Shown in pieces: positions 16,130-25,230 of a stretch of 64,000 nucleotides of DNA (position 1 is the first letter of the stretch; every line of letters starts with the position of its first letter). The notes below the pieces were generated by a model. That model searched no databases. It had not been told where the DNA came from and saw only the letters and a program-made list of their open reading frames with translations. The DNA is from Candidatus Metalachnospira gallinarum (lineage in GTDB: Bacteria > Bacillota > Clostridia > Lachnospirales > Anaerotignaceae), in assembly GCA_904378045.1 (NCBI GenBank), contig CAJFHC010000005.1, positions 38,217 through 102,216 on the forward strand, given 5' to 3'. A program made the translations under genes and the position numbers.

Positions 16130-16405
16130 ATGAAACCACTCACGAGAGAAGAAAAAAACCGGCAGATTAAAAAAGAAGCCACCGCCACTTTCATTCTTTT
16201 CATCATCTGCTTTGTATGGCACGTCGGATTTGGCTACGGCCTTTCCGGAAAGGATCTTTATCTTTTCGGAATGCCCCTTTGGTGGGTATTGAGCACTCCC
16301 GGCGTTTTTGTAGTTGCCGTAGCGGGAGTTGCCATCCTGCTCAAAAAAGTATTTGTCAACTTTGATCTTAACACAGAGGAAGGGGATGATGTAAATGACA
16401 AGTAA
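16130..16405 (+). CDS. YhdT-family (DUF997) small membrane protein
   Basis: A 91-residue protein with a charged N-terminus and two membrane segments (about residues 19-40 and 50-70). LFGMPLWWVLSTPGVF is the characteristic second-helix motif of YhdT proteins, which accompany PanF-type sodium symporters and are presumed auxiliary subunits. The ribosome site AAGGAGGAAAAAC is strong. The 3' end overlaps panF by 11 bases, giving translational coupling. Confidence 0.85.
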   Translation: MKPLTREEKNRQIKKEATATFILFIICFVWHVGFGYGLSGKDLYLFGMPLWWVLSTPGVFVVAVAGVAILLKKVFVNFDLNTEEGDDVNDK

Positions 16406-17897
16406 GCAGATAATCGTCCTCGCCGTGCTCATCATCTACATGATCGTAAATATGGTTGTTGGACTTAAGGTGAGCCATATCGAAAAAGGTCAGAAAACCG
16501 GCAGCTTCCTTCAGAATTATTTTATCGGCGGACGTTCCATGGGCGGACTTGTCCTCGCCATGACCCTTGTCGCTACATATACCAGCGCGAGCTCTTTCCT
16601 TGGAGGCCCCGGACTTGCGGCCGACTGGGGACTTACGCAGTCATGGGTTGCGGCCATACAGATAGGAACGGCCTTCCTTACGCTTGGCGTTTTAGGCAAA
16701 AAAATGGCTATTATCTCAAGAAGAATAAACGCCGTAAGCATTACGGACTATTTCAAGGCAAGATATAATTCCCCCGCTGTCGTTATACTTTGCGGACTCT
16801 GCCTTGTCGTATTTTTCATAACACAGATGGTTGCTCAGTTCATCGGCGGAGCGACGCTTGTGGAAACGGTTACAGGCCTTCCCTACTGGGCCGGTCTGGC
16901 GCTTTTTGGAGTTATCGTTATTTTATATACATCAATCGGAGGCTTTAAAGCCGTAGTTATGACCGATACCCTTCAGGGAATAATCATGACCATCGGAACA
17001 TTCCTCCTGCTGTTCTTTGTAATAAAGGCCGGCGGCGGAATGGGCGAGATCACATCTCAGCTCAACGCAACAAATCCCGGATGGGATCTCCTTGGAAAGG
17101 GTCCCTTCAGCGAAGGTCTTTCAACTCTCTCCCCCGGATATATGATATCCTTCTGGGTGCTTGTCGGTGTCGGAGTCCTCGGCCTTCCTCAGACGGCGGT
17201 CAGAGGTATGGGCTTTAAGGACACTCAGTCCATGCATAGGGCTATGATGTACGGAACAGTCGTTGTCGGAATACTTATGATAGGTATGCACTTTGCCGGA
17301 GCGCTCACCCTTCCCCTTCTTCCCGAGGAAGGCATATCCAGCACCGACGCAGTCATTCCCTATGTTGTTATGGAATATATGCCGTCCGTTGCGGCCGGTT
17401 TCTTCCTTGCCGCTCCTTTGGCTGCCGTAATGTCAACGGTATCGTCGCTGCTTATTCTCGCCTCGGCTACGATCATAAAGGATCTCTACCTTACATACAT
17501 CGTTAAAGCCGATGAGAATGATGAAAAAGTTAATAAAAAGGTTCCCGTATACAGCACGCTGATCACCATAGTCATCGGTGTGATCGTATTCATATTCGCC
17601 CTTTCTCCCCCCGACATCATTGTTTGGATCAACCTTTTCGCCATGGGCGGACTTGAAGCTACATTCTTCTGGCCCCTCATCGGAGGTCTTTACTGGAAGA
17701 AAGGAAACAGTACCTGCTGTATATGGTCAATAATAGTTGGCGTTGCTACGTTCATATTCTTTAATCAGGTCAAGATAGCTCCCTATCACATCCATGAGAT
17801 CGTATTTGCCCTCATCGCCGGAGGAATAGCGTATTTTGTAGCCGGTCTTGTGTCAAAGAAAGAGCCTGACAAGGAAATGATCAAAAAATGTTTCTAA
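16395..17897 (+). CDS. panF: Sodium/pantothenate symporter family (solute:sodium symporter)
   Basis: A 500-residue SSSF transporter with about 13 helices. The core signatures FIGGRSMGGLVLAMTLVATY, TSASSFLGGPGLAADWG, the sodium-site region ADYF-like VSITDYFKARY and FLAAPLAAVMSTVSSLLILAS are visible, and the upstream YhdT supports a PanF assignment. It would import pantothenate, the vitamin B5 precursor of CoA, with Na+. No pan biosynthetic genes are nearby. The next gene, an esterase, begins 13 bases after the stop, so three genes form one operon behind the structured leader. Other SSSF substrates remain possible. Confidence 0.85.
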   Translation: MTSKQIIVLAVLIIYMIVNMVVGLKVSHIEKGQKTGSFLQNYFIGGRSMGGLVLAMTLVATYTSASSFLGGPGLAADWGLTQSWVAAIQIGTAFLTLGVLGKKMAIISRRINAVSITDYFKARYNSPAVVILCGLCLVVFFITQMVAQFIGGATLVETVTGLPYWAGLALFGVIVILYTSIGGFKAVVMTDTLQGIIMTIGTFLLLFFVIKAGGGMGEITSQLNATNPGWDLLGKGPFSEGLSTLSPGYMISFWVLVGVGVLGLPQTAVRGMGFKDTQSMHRAMMYGTVVVGILMIGMHFAGALTLPLLPEEGISSTDAVIPYVVMEYMPSVAAGFFLAAPLAAVMSTVSSLLILASATIIKDLYLTYIVKADENDEKVNKKVPVYSTLITIVIGVIVFIFALSPPDIIVWINLFAMGGLEATFFWPLIGGLYWKKGNSTCCIWSIIVGVATFIFFNQVKIAPYHIHEIVFALIAGGIAYFVAGLVSKKEPDKEMIKKCF

Positions 17898-17910
17898 CGA
17901 GGTGATCATT

Positions 17911-18819
17911 ATGCCGCTTGATCCGCAGGTATTAGAAATATATAAAAGCAAACCGGCTCCTCCGGAAAAATATGTTCTTGAAGAAATGCGAGCGGGCGCC
18001 GACGCCACCTTCAATGACAAAACTGAGGTCATAGGAATATACGGATACGAGGATAGGACTATTCTCGGATACCTGCCCATAAGGATATTTTACCCCGGAG
18101 ACAAAGGCCCCTACCCCGTTTTGATCTATTTTCACGGCGGCGGCTTTGTAATGCACAACATCGCAAGCCATGATTCGCTGTGCAGAAAGCTGTCAACGGA
18201 GCTGAACAGGATAGTTGTTTCTGTCGGCTACAGGCTTGCCCCGGAATTTCCGTACCCGGCCTGTATGGAGGACGGAAGGGCCGCCTTCAAATGGGTGTAT
18301 GAAAACGCTCCGTCCTTCGGCGGCATACCGGAAAAGATCGTACTTTCGGGCGACAGCGCAGGCGCTACCATAAGCGCCTCCGTCTGCCTGTGGAACATAA
18401 AACACGGTCTTCCCCTTCCGGAGGGTCTTGTGCTTTTCTATGGAATGTACGGAGCCGTAAGCGAAGATGAGAGCGAATCGTTCAGGATGTTCGGAAACGG
18501 CGAATATGTCCTTCCAAGAAAGATGTCGGACTGGTGTATGGGGCTTTATATTCCCAAAGACGCGGATCTCTCCGACCCCTATCTTTATCCCGGCAAGGCA
18601 TTGAGCCTGTCCGGCTTTCCAAAAACGGTTGTCGTTTCAGCGGAATACGATCCTCTGAGAGACGACGGGGAAAAATTTTATTCCCGCCTCAAGGAAGACG
18701 GCTGCGACGCCAAACTTATAAGGGTTGAGGGCGTTATGCACGGTTTTATGCTCTATTGGAACAGAATAGATAAGGCAAAAGAGCTTGTCTCTGAAATAAA
18801 CGAGATACTCAAAGGCTGA
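17911..18819 (+). CDS. Alpha/beta hydrolase, hormone-sensitive-lipase-like esterase
   Basis: A 302-residue cytoplasmic esterase. The oxyanion motif HGGGF follows the strand VLIYF, the nucleophile elbow is GDSAGA, the acid is in SAEYDPLRDDGE and the catalytic His is in VMHGFMLYW, all in HSL-family order. I prefer ATG at 17911 because GAGGTG lies six bases upstream; a GTG nine bases earlier would place that site inside the gene. The operon position after yhdT-panF suggests it may act on an imported ester or amide, for example a pantothenate derivative, but that is inference from context only. Confidence 0.88.
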   Translation: MPLDPQVLEIYKSKPAPPEKYVLEEMRAGADATFNDKTEVIGIYGYEDRTILGYLPIRIFYPGDKGPYPVLIYFHGGGFVMHNIASHDSLCRKLSTELNRIVVSVGYRLAPEFPYPACMEDGRAAFKWVYENAPSFGGIPEKIVLSGDSAGATISASVCLWNIKHGLPLPEGLVLFYGMYGAVSEDESESFRMFGNGEYVLPRKMSDWCMGLYIPKDADLSDPYLYPGKALSLSGFPKTVVVSAEYDPLRDDGEKFYSRLKEDGCDAKLIRVEGVMHGFMLYWNRIDKAKELVSEINEILKG

Positions 18820-18822
18820 ATT

Positions 18823-18860
18823 AAAGGCTGTACCGGTCAGTTCCGGCACAGCCTTTATTA
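18823..18860. terminator. Intrinsic terminator between convergent genes
   Basis: AAAGGCTGT (18823-18831) pairs with ACAGCCTTT (18848-18856), with an inner CCGG/CCGG pairing; it ends the panF operon and, from the other side, the beta-CASP gene ending at 18887. Confidence 0.8.
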
Positions 18861-18886
18861 ATTATTGATAGTTTATAGTTTTTATA

Positions 18887-20506
18887 TCATCTGTCCCACT
18901 CATCGCAAAGATCGTTGATCTTATTGAGCAGCTTCTCAAGGTCGGCATTGGCTCCGCCCCTGTTGTGCATAATGACCGTCTTAAGCCTTGCTGCGGCCTT
19001 TTCAAGATCTTTGTAAAGCGCCTCTCCTCTGGCGGCTCCCTTGGACTTATATCCCTCAAACTCAACATGCTCGACGAGCTTTCTTACGCCTTCGCTTATG
19101 ATGGAATTTGTCGCAAGGTCAAATTCCGCTCCGCTGTAAGGGGCGAAAGTCTCATATCCAAACTCGTCCCTGAGATATCCGGCATACTCGTCGGTTACGG
19201 TGTCCTCGCCATGGACTATAAATACTCTCTTGGGCTTTTCCTTAAATCCCCTCAGCCAATCCGTAAGGCCGTTTTTATCGGCATGTCCGCTGACTCCCTC
19301 AAGCTGGAGTATTCTTGCCCTTACTCCTATTTTCTCTCCGAAGAGCTTGACCGAATCCACGCCATCGATGAGTTGGCGCCCAAGAGTTCCTTCGGCCTGA
19401 TATCCAACGAAAAGTATTGTAGATTCCGGTCTCCATAGATTATGCTTTAAGTGGTGCCTTATTCTTCCCGCTTCGCACATTCCCGAAGCTGAAATTATCA
19501 CCTTGGGCTCCCTGTTGAAGTTTATCGCTCTGGAATCGTCGCTTGTTACCGAAGTTTCAAGCCCTTCAAATGAGATCGGGTTTATACCTCTTCTGATAAG
19601 GTCAAGCGCTTCCTCGTCATAAAACGCGAGCGTATTTTTGTTGAACACTCTCGTGGCCTCCACCGCCAAAGGGCTGTCCACATAGACTTTGAAGCCGTCA
19701 TGGCCTTTTATCATATTGTCCTCTTTGATCTTTCTTATGAAATAGAGCATTTCCTGAGTCCTGCCAACGGCAAAGGCAGGAATAACAAGATTTCCTCCGG
19801 CGTCAAGCGTTTCCTGTATTATCCTTGCCAGATCGTTATAGTAATCGGGCTTAGGGCCATGCAGGCGGTCGCCGTAGGTGGATTCCATAATAACATAATC
19901 CGCCTCGTCCGTATATTTAGGATCCTCTATGAGAGGCTGATCGGTGTTTCCTATGTCTCCGGAGAACACAAGCGTCCTTGTTACCCCGTTTTCCGTAAGC
20001 CATAGCTTTATGCTTGCCGAGCCCAGAAGATGCCCTATATCCGTGAACTGTATGTCCACCCCTTCGCAAACAGGAATAATATCCTCATAATTGCAGGGAA
20101 CAAGCAGTCCGACCGCGCCCTCCGCATCCTCTGTAGTATAGAGAGGCTCATATGTACCTTCCAGCGAACGCTTTGCCTTCCTGTTTCTCCATTCGGCCTC
20201 AAACTCCTGTATATGCGCGCTGTCACGGAGCATTATATCGCACAGGTCGGCCGTTGCCGTCGTTGTGAATATCTTTCCTCTGAATCCGTTTTTGTAAATA
20301 AGCGGAAGATAACCCGAATGATCAATATGCGCATGGGAAAGAAATACATAATCTACTTCGGAAGGAAGAACCGGTATGTCCTGATTCTCATAAATATCCC
20401 TTCCCTGCTCCATACCGCAGTCCAGAAGTATATTTTTGCCGCATACGTTCAAATAATGGCAGCTTCCCGTGACCTCATGGGCAGCTCCGGAAAAAACAAG
20501 CTTCAT
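18887..20506 (-). CDS. MBL-fold beta-CASP ribonuclease family protein
   Basis: A 539-residue zinc-dependent nuclease. The metallo-beta-lactamase motif LSHAHIDHSG supplies H58, H60, D62 and H63; GHLLGSASI, FSGDIGN and the beta-CASP blocks ESTYGDR, IPAFAVGRTQEMLYFIRK and ISASGMCEAGRIRHHL plus a C-terminal EGVSGHADKNGL and VHGE complete the family core. Such CPSF/YSH1-like bacterial proteins cut RNA endo- or exonucleolytically. About 80 extra C-terminal residues lack a motif I recognise. The start at 20506 follows GGAGGTGTTTCT. It lies 50 bases downstream of dinB but has its own likely promoter at 20538-20565. Confidence 0.9.
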   Translation of the reverse strand: MKLVFSGAAHEVTGSCHYLNVCGKNILLDCGMEQGRDIYENQDIPVLPSEVDYVFLSHAHIDHSGYLPLIYKNGFRGKIFTTTATADLCDIMLRDSAHIQEFEAEWRNRKAKRSLEGTYEPLYTTEDAEGAVGLLVPCNYEDIIPVCEGVDIQFTDIGHLLGSASIKLWLTENGVTRTLVFSGDIGNTDQPLIEDPKYTDEADYVIMESTYGDRLHGPKPDYYNDLARIIQETLDAGGNLVIPAFAVGRTQEMLYFIRKIKEDNMIKGHDGFKVYVDSPLAVEATRVFNKNTLAFYDEEALDLIRRGINPISFEGLETSVTSDDSRAINFNREPKVIISASGMCEAGRIRHHLKHNLWRPESTILFVGYQAEGTLGRQLIDGVDSVKLFGEKIGVRARILQLEGVSGHADKNGLTDWLRGFKEKPKRVFIVHGEDTVTDEYAGYLRDEFGYETFAPYSGAEFDLATNSIISEGVRKLVEHVEFEGYKSKGAARGEALYKDLEKAAARLKTVIMHNRGGANADLEKLLNKINDLCDEWDR

Positions 20507-20537
20507 AGAAACACCTCCAAACTATAATGTCAACTAT

Positions 20538-20565
20538 ATTATATCACAGTATGGAGTTAAATCAA
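20538..20565 (-). promoter_or_regulatory. Probable promoter of the beta-CASP nuclease gene
   Basis: Minus strand TTGATT (20560-20565), 16 bases, TATAAT (20538-20543), overlapping the end of dinB. The -10 is consensus and is preceded by TG. Confidence 0.5.
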
Positions 20566-21798
20566 ATAAGGCGTTTCGGCGGAAGCGTCCCCTCCGGCAG
20601 ATGACGCGCCCAATTCCGACAGATCGCTGTTTAAGAGCATTATCCCCCTTTTTACACTGCCGTTTCCGTACTTTTTCCTTATGCCGTCTAAGGCTTCCTC
20701 CAGCTTAAGCTGTTTCATGGAGCGGGCAAAGTCCGCTTCAAGAGAAAGCTGAACCATATCGGAGCTTTCCAGACTTTCGGCCCGTATTCCCAAAGCCCTT
20801 ACCGGCCTTCTTCTTTTGGTCTTTATAAGTTCCACAGCGGCGTTATATATATCCCCGGCAACACAGGTCGGGTAGGACAGCTTTTTTCTGACTGTCGCCG
20901 TTGTCAGTTCCCTGCCTTTTATATCTATCTGAACCGAGGAACACATCAGCCTTTTTTCCCTCAGTCTTGAAGCCACCTTTTCGGCAAGAGCCATCAGAAC
21001 GACGGAAATATCCTCATCGGAAGTTATGTCATAGGGCAGAGTAACGCTGTTTCCTATGCTTTTCGCCGTCGGCCTGTCCATATAGTCGCGCACAGGATCA
21101 TTGTCCGCTCCGTTAGCCCAAAGTCTCAGCCTTTCGCCATTTTTCCCGAGCCTGTTTTTTATCGTTCCTTCATCGGCCGCGGCAAGATCGCCTATGGTAT
21201 GTATGCCAAGGGACGAGAGTGTCTTTTCAGTCGCTTTTCCGACATAAATAAGATTTGAGACGCCGAGCGGCCAGACGATTTTCTTATAATTGTCCGGCGT
21301 GATCACCGTTATGGCGTCCGGTTTTTTATAGTCGCTTCCCAGCTTCGCAAAGCTCTTTGTAAATGACACGCCTATGGATACCGTAAGTCCCAGCTCGTTT
21401 TTTATTCTACCGCTTATTTCTTCAGCCGTTTTAAAGGCGTATTCGTAGTCCCCGTCCCTCCTTGAAATGTCAAGCCATGCCTCGTCCAGTCCGTAGGGCT
21501 CCACAAGATTCGTATACCCGTAATATATCCTTCTTGCCATTTCGGAATAATATTTGTATTTTTCAAACCTCGCTGGGAAAAGCGCAAGATCCGGACATTT
21601 TTTCTTCGCCTGCCAAACCGTATCGCCGGTATTGACGCCGAAGGCTTTGGCAATATAGTTTTTTGCCACAACAATCCCGTGCCTTTTTTCCGGATCGCCG
21701 CAGACAGCCACGGGTCTGTCTCTATAGGATGGGTTAAGCAGACATTCCACGGAGGCATAAAAACAGTTAAGATCCGAATGAAGTATGAGTCTTTCCAT
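20557..21798 (-). CDS. dinB: DNA polymerase IV, Y-family translesion polymerase
   Basis: A 413-residue error-prone polymerase copying past damaged bases. The N-terminus ILHSDLNCFYASVE carries catalytic Asp9 and the steric-gate region; GLDEAWLDIS carries the second catalytic acidic pair; GVSFTKSFAKLGSDYKKPD and the HhH region IYVGKATEKTLSSLGIHTIGDLAA are typical, with a little-finger domain to the end. I start at 21798 with GAAGG upstream, dropping a seven-codon unsupported extension. A LexA-like box lies 28 bases upstream. No clear beta-clamp motif was sought at the C-terminus. Confidence 0.93.
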   Translation of the reverse strand: MERLILHSDLNCFYASVECLLNPSYRDRPVAVCGDPEKRHGIVVAKNYIAKAFGVNTGDTVWQAKKKCPDLALFPARFEKYKYYSEMARRIYYGYTNLVEPYGLDEAWLDISRRDGDYEYAFKTAEEISGRIKNELGLTVSIGVSFTKSFAKLGSDYKKPDAITVITPDNYKKIVWPLGVSNLIYVGKATEKTLSSLGIHTIGDLAAADEGTIKNRLGKNGERLRLWANGADNDPVRDYMDRPTAKSIGNSVTLPYDITSDEDISVVLMALAEKVASRLREKRLMCSSVQIDIKGRELTTATVRKKLSYPTCVAGDIYNAAVELIKTKRRRPVRALGIRAESLESSDMVQLSLEADFARSMKQLKLEEALDGIRKKYGNGSVKRGIMLLNSDLSELGASSAGGDASAETPYLI

Positions 21799-21825
21799 AA
21801 TAAGAACCTTCTTTCGCACATATAA

Positions 21826-21839
21826 CGAACATATATTCT
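21826..21839 (-). promoter_or_regulatory. LexA (SOS) box-like site upstream of dinB
   Basis: Plus-strand CGAACATATATTCT matches the Gram-positive SOS box CGAAC-N4-GTTCG at 8 of 10 defined bases. Its position 28 bases ahead of the dinB start codon fits SOS repression of a translesion polymerase. Confidence 0.5.
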
Positions 21840-21944
21840 TATTTTAAATTACGCTTCATTAAAAGTAAATATTAAAAATATACAAAATTCAGTTCTTCAC
21901 AACATTTTTACCGCCGGCGATACTAAATTTAACAAACGATTTTT

Positions 21945-22087
21945 TTGTTTACAAATTATTCACAACTTATATATACCCAGTTCACAACGCTCCTTTACAA
22001 TATAACCATCAGCAGAATAGCTGATAAAAATTTCTTCATAAATCCTTCCATCTTCGTATCCTGCCCGGCCAAGGCAGGATATTTTAT
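21945..22087 (+). other. Possible short plus-strand transcript: promoter plus terminator, no gene
   Basis: Within the 388-base gap between dinB and the M16 gene lie a plausible promoter TTGTTT-N17-TATATA (21945-21973) and a hairpin ATCCTGCC (22058-22065)/GGCAGGAT (22073-22080) followed by ATTTTATTT, which has a T tract only on the plus strand and so serves neither neighbouring gene. An ATCAGC/GCTGAT hairpin lies between. This would give an RNA of about 105 bases. On the minus strand there is only a 14-codon ORF (MKKFLSAILLMVIL) with a fair ribosome site. Evidence is weak. Confidence 0.3.
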
Positions 22088-22109
22088 TTCAAAAAATTTT
22101 TTAATTTCA

Positions 22110-22153
22110 AAAAGGGCGTTCCCCAAACCGTTTTGCCGATCTGCGGAACGCCC
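22110..22153 (-). terminator. Intrinsic terminator of the M16C peptidase gene
   Basis: GGGCGTTCC (22114-22122) pairs with GGAACGCCC (22145-22153); on the minus strand the stem is followed by a T run. It lies 34 bases past the stop codon at 22187. Confidence 0.85.
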
Positions 22154-22186
22154 ATTTTTATATCATTTGTACTGTAATTTGTATTT

Positions 22187-25060
22187 TTATTTCAGAGGGA
22201 ACACGTTTTCAAATTTATCCTTTTCCTTCATTATGTTGTCCTCACTGCCGACAACGCATATATCTCCGCTTTGGCTGAACGCGCCGAGCATATCCGCGAA
22301 GTTCCTTATGTCCTCTGCCGTGACAGAGAGAACCCCGTCCCTTTCTTTTTGTAAAAATTCCCTTCCTATGCCGTTTATATGCCTTGCCAATGCTGTCCTA
22401 AGCCTCTGCTCCTTGCTGAGCGGCCTGTCGAGGCTGTTTATGGCTCCGATTATATATCCGGTCATAGCTTTTTCATCAGCGTCAAAGTTTTTAAGGAACT
22501 CGGACGTTTTATCATAAATTTCAATGGTCGACGACAGGTTTGGATCCCTGTAGGAATACATATACATGCTTCCGCTTCTCAAAAAGCTGCATCCGCAGCC
22601 ATAGGCTCCTCCCTGCACCCTGACCATATTCCAGAGATACTCCAGGTCAATTATATTTTTAAGCACGAGCAGCTTTCCGCCGTACTCATATCCGGCCTTT
22701 CCGTAATCAGCGGCCTTTGCCACATACTGCACCTTGCCGGGAGTTATGACTCCTTCCGAAAGGAATGTTTTTCTTTCAGCCGTATCAGGCGTGTATTTTC
22801 CCGATTTTTCGGGGAATATTCCAGCTATTGCCGAAGCCATGTCAATGTCCTTTTCCTCGCAGCTGATTCCTGCGGTAAGTTTCTCGCTGGCAAATACAGA
22901 GCCGGCGATCTCCTTAAGCTTATTTACTACACCGTCGCTGAAATTCGCGTCAATGCCGAGCAGGAATCTGAAATATCCTATTCCGCCGGAGGCGTCCTTG
23001 AAAGCGTACGCGCTGTTAATATGGCTCAGAGCCCTTGTTGAGGCGGCGCTATGCCCGTTCTGGGTAAGCTGGTTCTCAAGTTTTGATATTCTGTCTTTGA
23101 TTATGAGCCTTATGCTTTCCGTCTTGTCAAAAAGCATTTTGGTAACGGTTTGATCGATAATTTCAAGCAGCTCGTTTATATTTCCGGAAAGAGCCTTAGT
23201 CTCGACGGCTAAATATCTTCTTGTTACTCCGTCGTTTCCAACATAGGCCTGGCAGGATGACGTTATTCCTCCTGTATACATATCTATCTGTGTCGGAAGA
23301 TCGGTATATCCCAGCTTCTGTGTATCCAGCTTTCCGATGAGGTCGCTCAGAAGTCCCAAATATCCGTAATCGTTTTCCGAAATATGATCTGCGCTGAAAA
23401 GAAGCTGAGCGTATACTATGCCGTTTGTCTCCCCCGGAACATAGTACACTCCGTTTTTCTCCTCTCCGTCGATCTCTCCGGCCTTTTTTTCAATATCGTC
23501 CAGAACAAGGCCGGGAATTACGGAAAGGTCGTCCGGGCCGGCCTGATATTCAAGCAGATCTTTCGTTTCCTTCACGATATTTTCTTTTTCCTCTTCCGAA
23601 AGCCCATTTTTGTATTTCTCAAGCCTCTCCTTCTCCTCTGCGTCGGATTCGGCCTGCATACCTTCTTTGGGCTGGAGGCTCACGAAAACCTTTGTCGGGT
23701 TATTGAGCATTTTTTCTTCTATCAGCTTTTCAAAAAGCCCGTTTTCGGCCTTTTCCCTTATTATCGATATATATTTCTTAAATTTGAAGCTCTCGAACGG
23801 TTCATCTTTGTGGAGCCAAATATTCATGGCTTTAAGTCCGTAATAAAGTCCTCTGGGCTTGTAGCCAAAGTCCTCCTCGCTCAGCATAAAGTCAAAGGCA
23901 TTTACCGCCGAGCGCACAAGATCCTTGTCAAGACCGTTTTTGACACAGTCGCTCAGGCCCTTTGTCACTATGCTCTCAAATTCATCTCCCGCGTTTTCCT
24001 TCGCGCTTTTCGCCGCTATTGTAAATACGGTATCAAGCATGGACGGATCATACCATCCCTCCGCATAGTCGCAGAAGCCTCCCTCGGTAAGGGCTTTTCT
24101 TATGGGAGACGCGTTGGTGTCCATAAGTATATATGAAAGTACAGAGCAGGCAAGGGAGTTTTCCTCATCACAGGAATCGCCCGTAATAAATCCTGCTGCG
24201 TACATTCCGTCTCTGCCAGTACCGGTCACTACGGGGTAATACTCGTTCTTCCTTATTACGGCGTTTTGGTCTTTCTGATGTTTAATATCATTATTAAAGA
24301 CCTGTTTGTCATATCCGGATAAATATTCCCTGTCAAGATATTCCATTCTTTCGTCAATATCCATCTTTCCGTAAAGATAGATATAGCTGTTGGAGGGATG
24401 ATAATATTTTTTGTAAAAGTCTATAAACGCCTCGTATGTCAGCTCCGGTATTTTATCCGGATCTCCGCCGCTTTCAAACCTGTAGGGCGAATCGGTGAAC
24501 AGCGCCGTATTTACGGCCGAGTCAAGATACCTGTCCGGATCGGAATAGGCGCCCTTCATCTCGTTGTAAACTACGCCCTTTATTTCAAGCGGGTCGTTTA
24601 TGTCCTCCATATGCAGGTGGTGTCCCTCCTGCATAAACAGCTTTTTATTTTTTAAAATAAGCGGTCTGAACACTGCGTCCATATACACGTCCATAAGGTT
24701 GCGGAAATCTTTATCATTTCTGCTCGCCACGGGGTAGACCGTCTTATCGCTGTATGTCAGGGCGTTAAGATAAGTATTCAGAGAGCCCTTCGCCATCTCA
24801 TTGAAGGGATCCTTTACAGGGTATTTGTCCGAGCCGCACAGAACCGAATGTTCTATAATATGCGGAGTTCCAAAATCCCCGTCCGGCGGAGTTTTAAAGG
24901 CGATAAAGAATACCTTGTTGTCATCGTCGTTTTCTATATACATAAGTCTCGCGCCGCTTTTTTCATGTCTGAAAATGTATCCCTCTGATTTTATATCATC
25001 TATTTTTTCACTGTTTTCAAGAATAAATCCGTGGAGTTCTTCTCCTGTTTTTATATTCAT
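22187..25060 (-). CDS. M16C insulinase-family metallopeptidase (presequence-protease-like)
   Basis: A 957-residue zinc peptidase made of four homologous ~240-residue domains that form a closed chamber for degrading peptides. The inverted zinc motif HxxEH is HIIEH at residues 67-71, in TPHIIEHSVLCGSDKYPVKDPF, and the third zinc ligand is the Glu region of VVYNEMKGAYSDPDRYL. A C-terminal RVQGGAYGCG block is the substrate-binding Arg/Tyr element of the family. The size matches the single-chain PreP/falcilysin type rather than the two-subunit type. Start is the second ATG at 25060, six bases after GGAGGT. No signal peptide, so it is probably cytosolic. Monocistronic. Confidence 0.92.
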   Translation of the reverse strand: MNIKTGEELHGFILENSEKIDDIKSEGYIFRHEKSGARLMYIENDDDNKVFFIAFKTPPDGDFGTPHIIEHSVLCGSDKYPVKDPFNEMAKGSLNTYLNALTYSDKTVYPVASRNDKDFRNLMDVYMDAVFRPLILKNKKLFMQEGHHLHMEDINDPLEIKGVVYNEMKGAYSDPDRYLDSAVNTALFTDSPYRFESGGDPDKIPELTYEAFIDFYKKYYHPSNSYIYLYGKMDIDERMEYLDREYLSGYDKQVFNNDIKHQKDQNAVIRKNEYYPVVTGTGRDGMYAAGFITGDSCDEENSLACSVLSYILMDTNASPIRKALTEGGFCDYAEGWYDPSMLDTVFTIAAKSAKENAGDEFESIVTKGLSDCVKNGLDKDLVRSAVNAFDFMLSEEDFGYKPRGLYYGLKAMNIWLHKDEPFESFKFKKYISIIREKAENGLFEKLIEEKMLNNPTKVFVSLQPKEGMQAESDAEEKERLEKYKNGLSEEEKENIVKETKDLLEYQAGPDDLSVIPGLVLDDIEKKAGEIDGEEKNGVYYVPGETNGIVYAQLLFSADHISENDYGYLGLLSDLIGKLDTQKLGYTDLPTQIDMYTGGITSSCQAYVGNDGVTRRYLAVETKALSGNINELLEIIDQTVTKMLFDKTESIRLIIKDRISKLENQLTQNGHSAASTRALSHINSAYAFKDASGGIGYFRFLLGIDANFSDGVVNKLKEIAGSVFASEKLTAGISCEEKDIDMASAIAGIFPEKSGKYTPDTAERKTFLSEGVITPGKVQYVAKAADYGKAGYEYGGKLLVLKNIIDLEYLWNMVRVQGGAYGCGCSFLRSGSMYMYSYRDPNLSSTIEIYDKTSEFLKNFDADEKAMTGYIIGAINSLDRPLSKEQRLRTALARHINGIGREFLQKERDGVLSVTAEDIRNFADMLGAFSQSGDICVVGSEDNIMKEKDKFENVFPLK

Positions 25061-25136
25061 ATGCATACCTCCGATCTTTTTTATTATAGTTTATCCATAG
25101 CGGAATATCAAATTTAAAAAAAATTAAATTTATATA

Positions 25137-25165
25137 TTGACAAATAGCACTTTCTAATTTATAAT
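25137..25165 (+). promoter_or_regulatory. Consensus promoter of the rubrerythrin gene
   Basis: TTGACA (25137-25142), 17 bases, TATAAT (25160-25165): both hexamers perfect. Together with the biased codons of the gene it predicts high expression when not repressed. Confidence 0.85.
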
Positions 25166-25173
25166 CATTATCA
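25159..25173 (+). promoter_or_regulatory. PerR-type operator overlapping the -10 element
   Basis: TTATAATCATTATCA matches the PerR box TTATAATNATTATAA at 13 of 14 defined bases and covers the -10. PerR releases such sites when oxidised by peroxide, which fits a peroxide-scavenging product. Confidence 0.7.
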
Positions 25174-25230
25174 GATAAAACAAATTATCAAAAATAAACT
25201 AATGATCAGACAATAAGGAGGAAAAATAAA

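Noticed and set aside
23384..24136. 250-codon plus-strand ORF opposite the M16 peptidase gene
   Set aside because: It is antisense to a well-conserved protein and has no motif or ribosome site.
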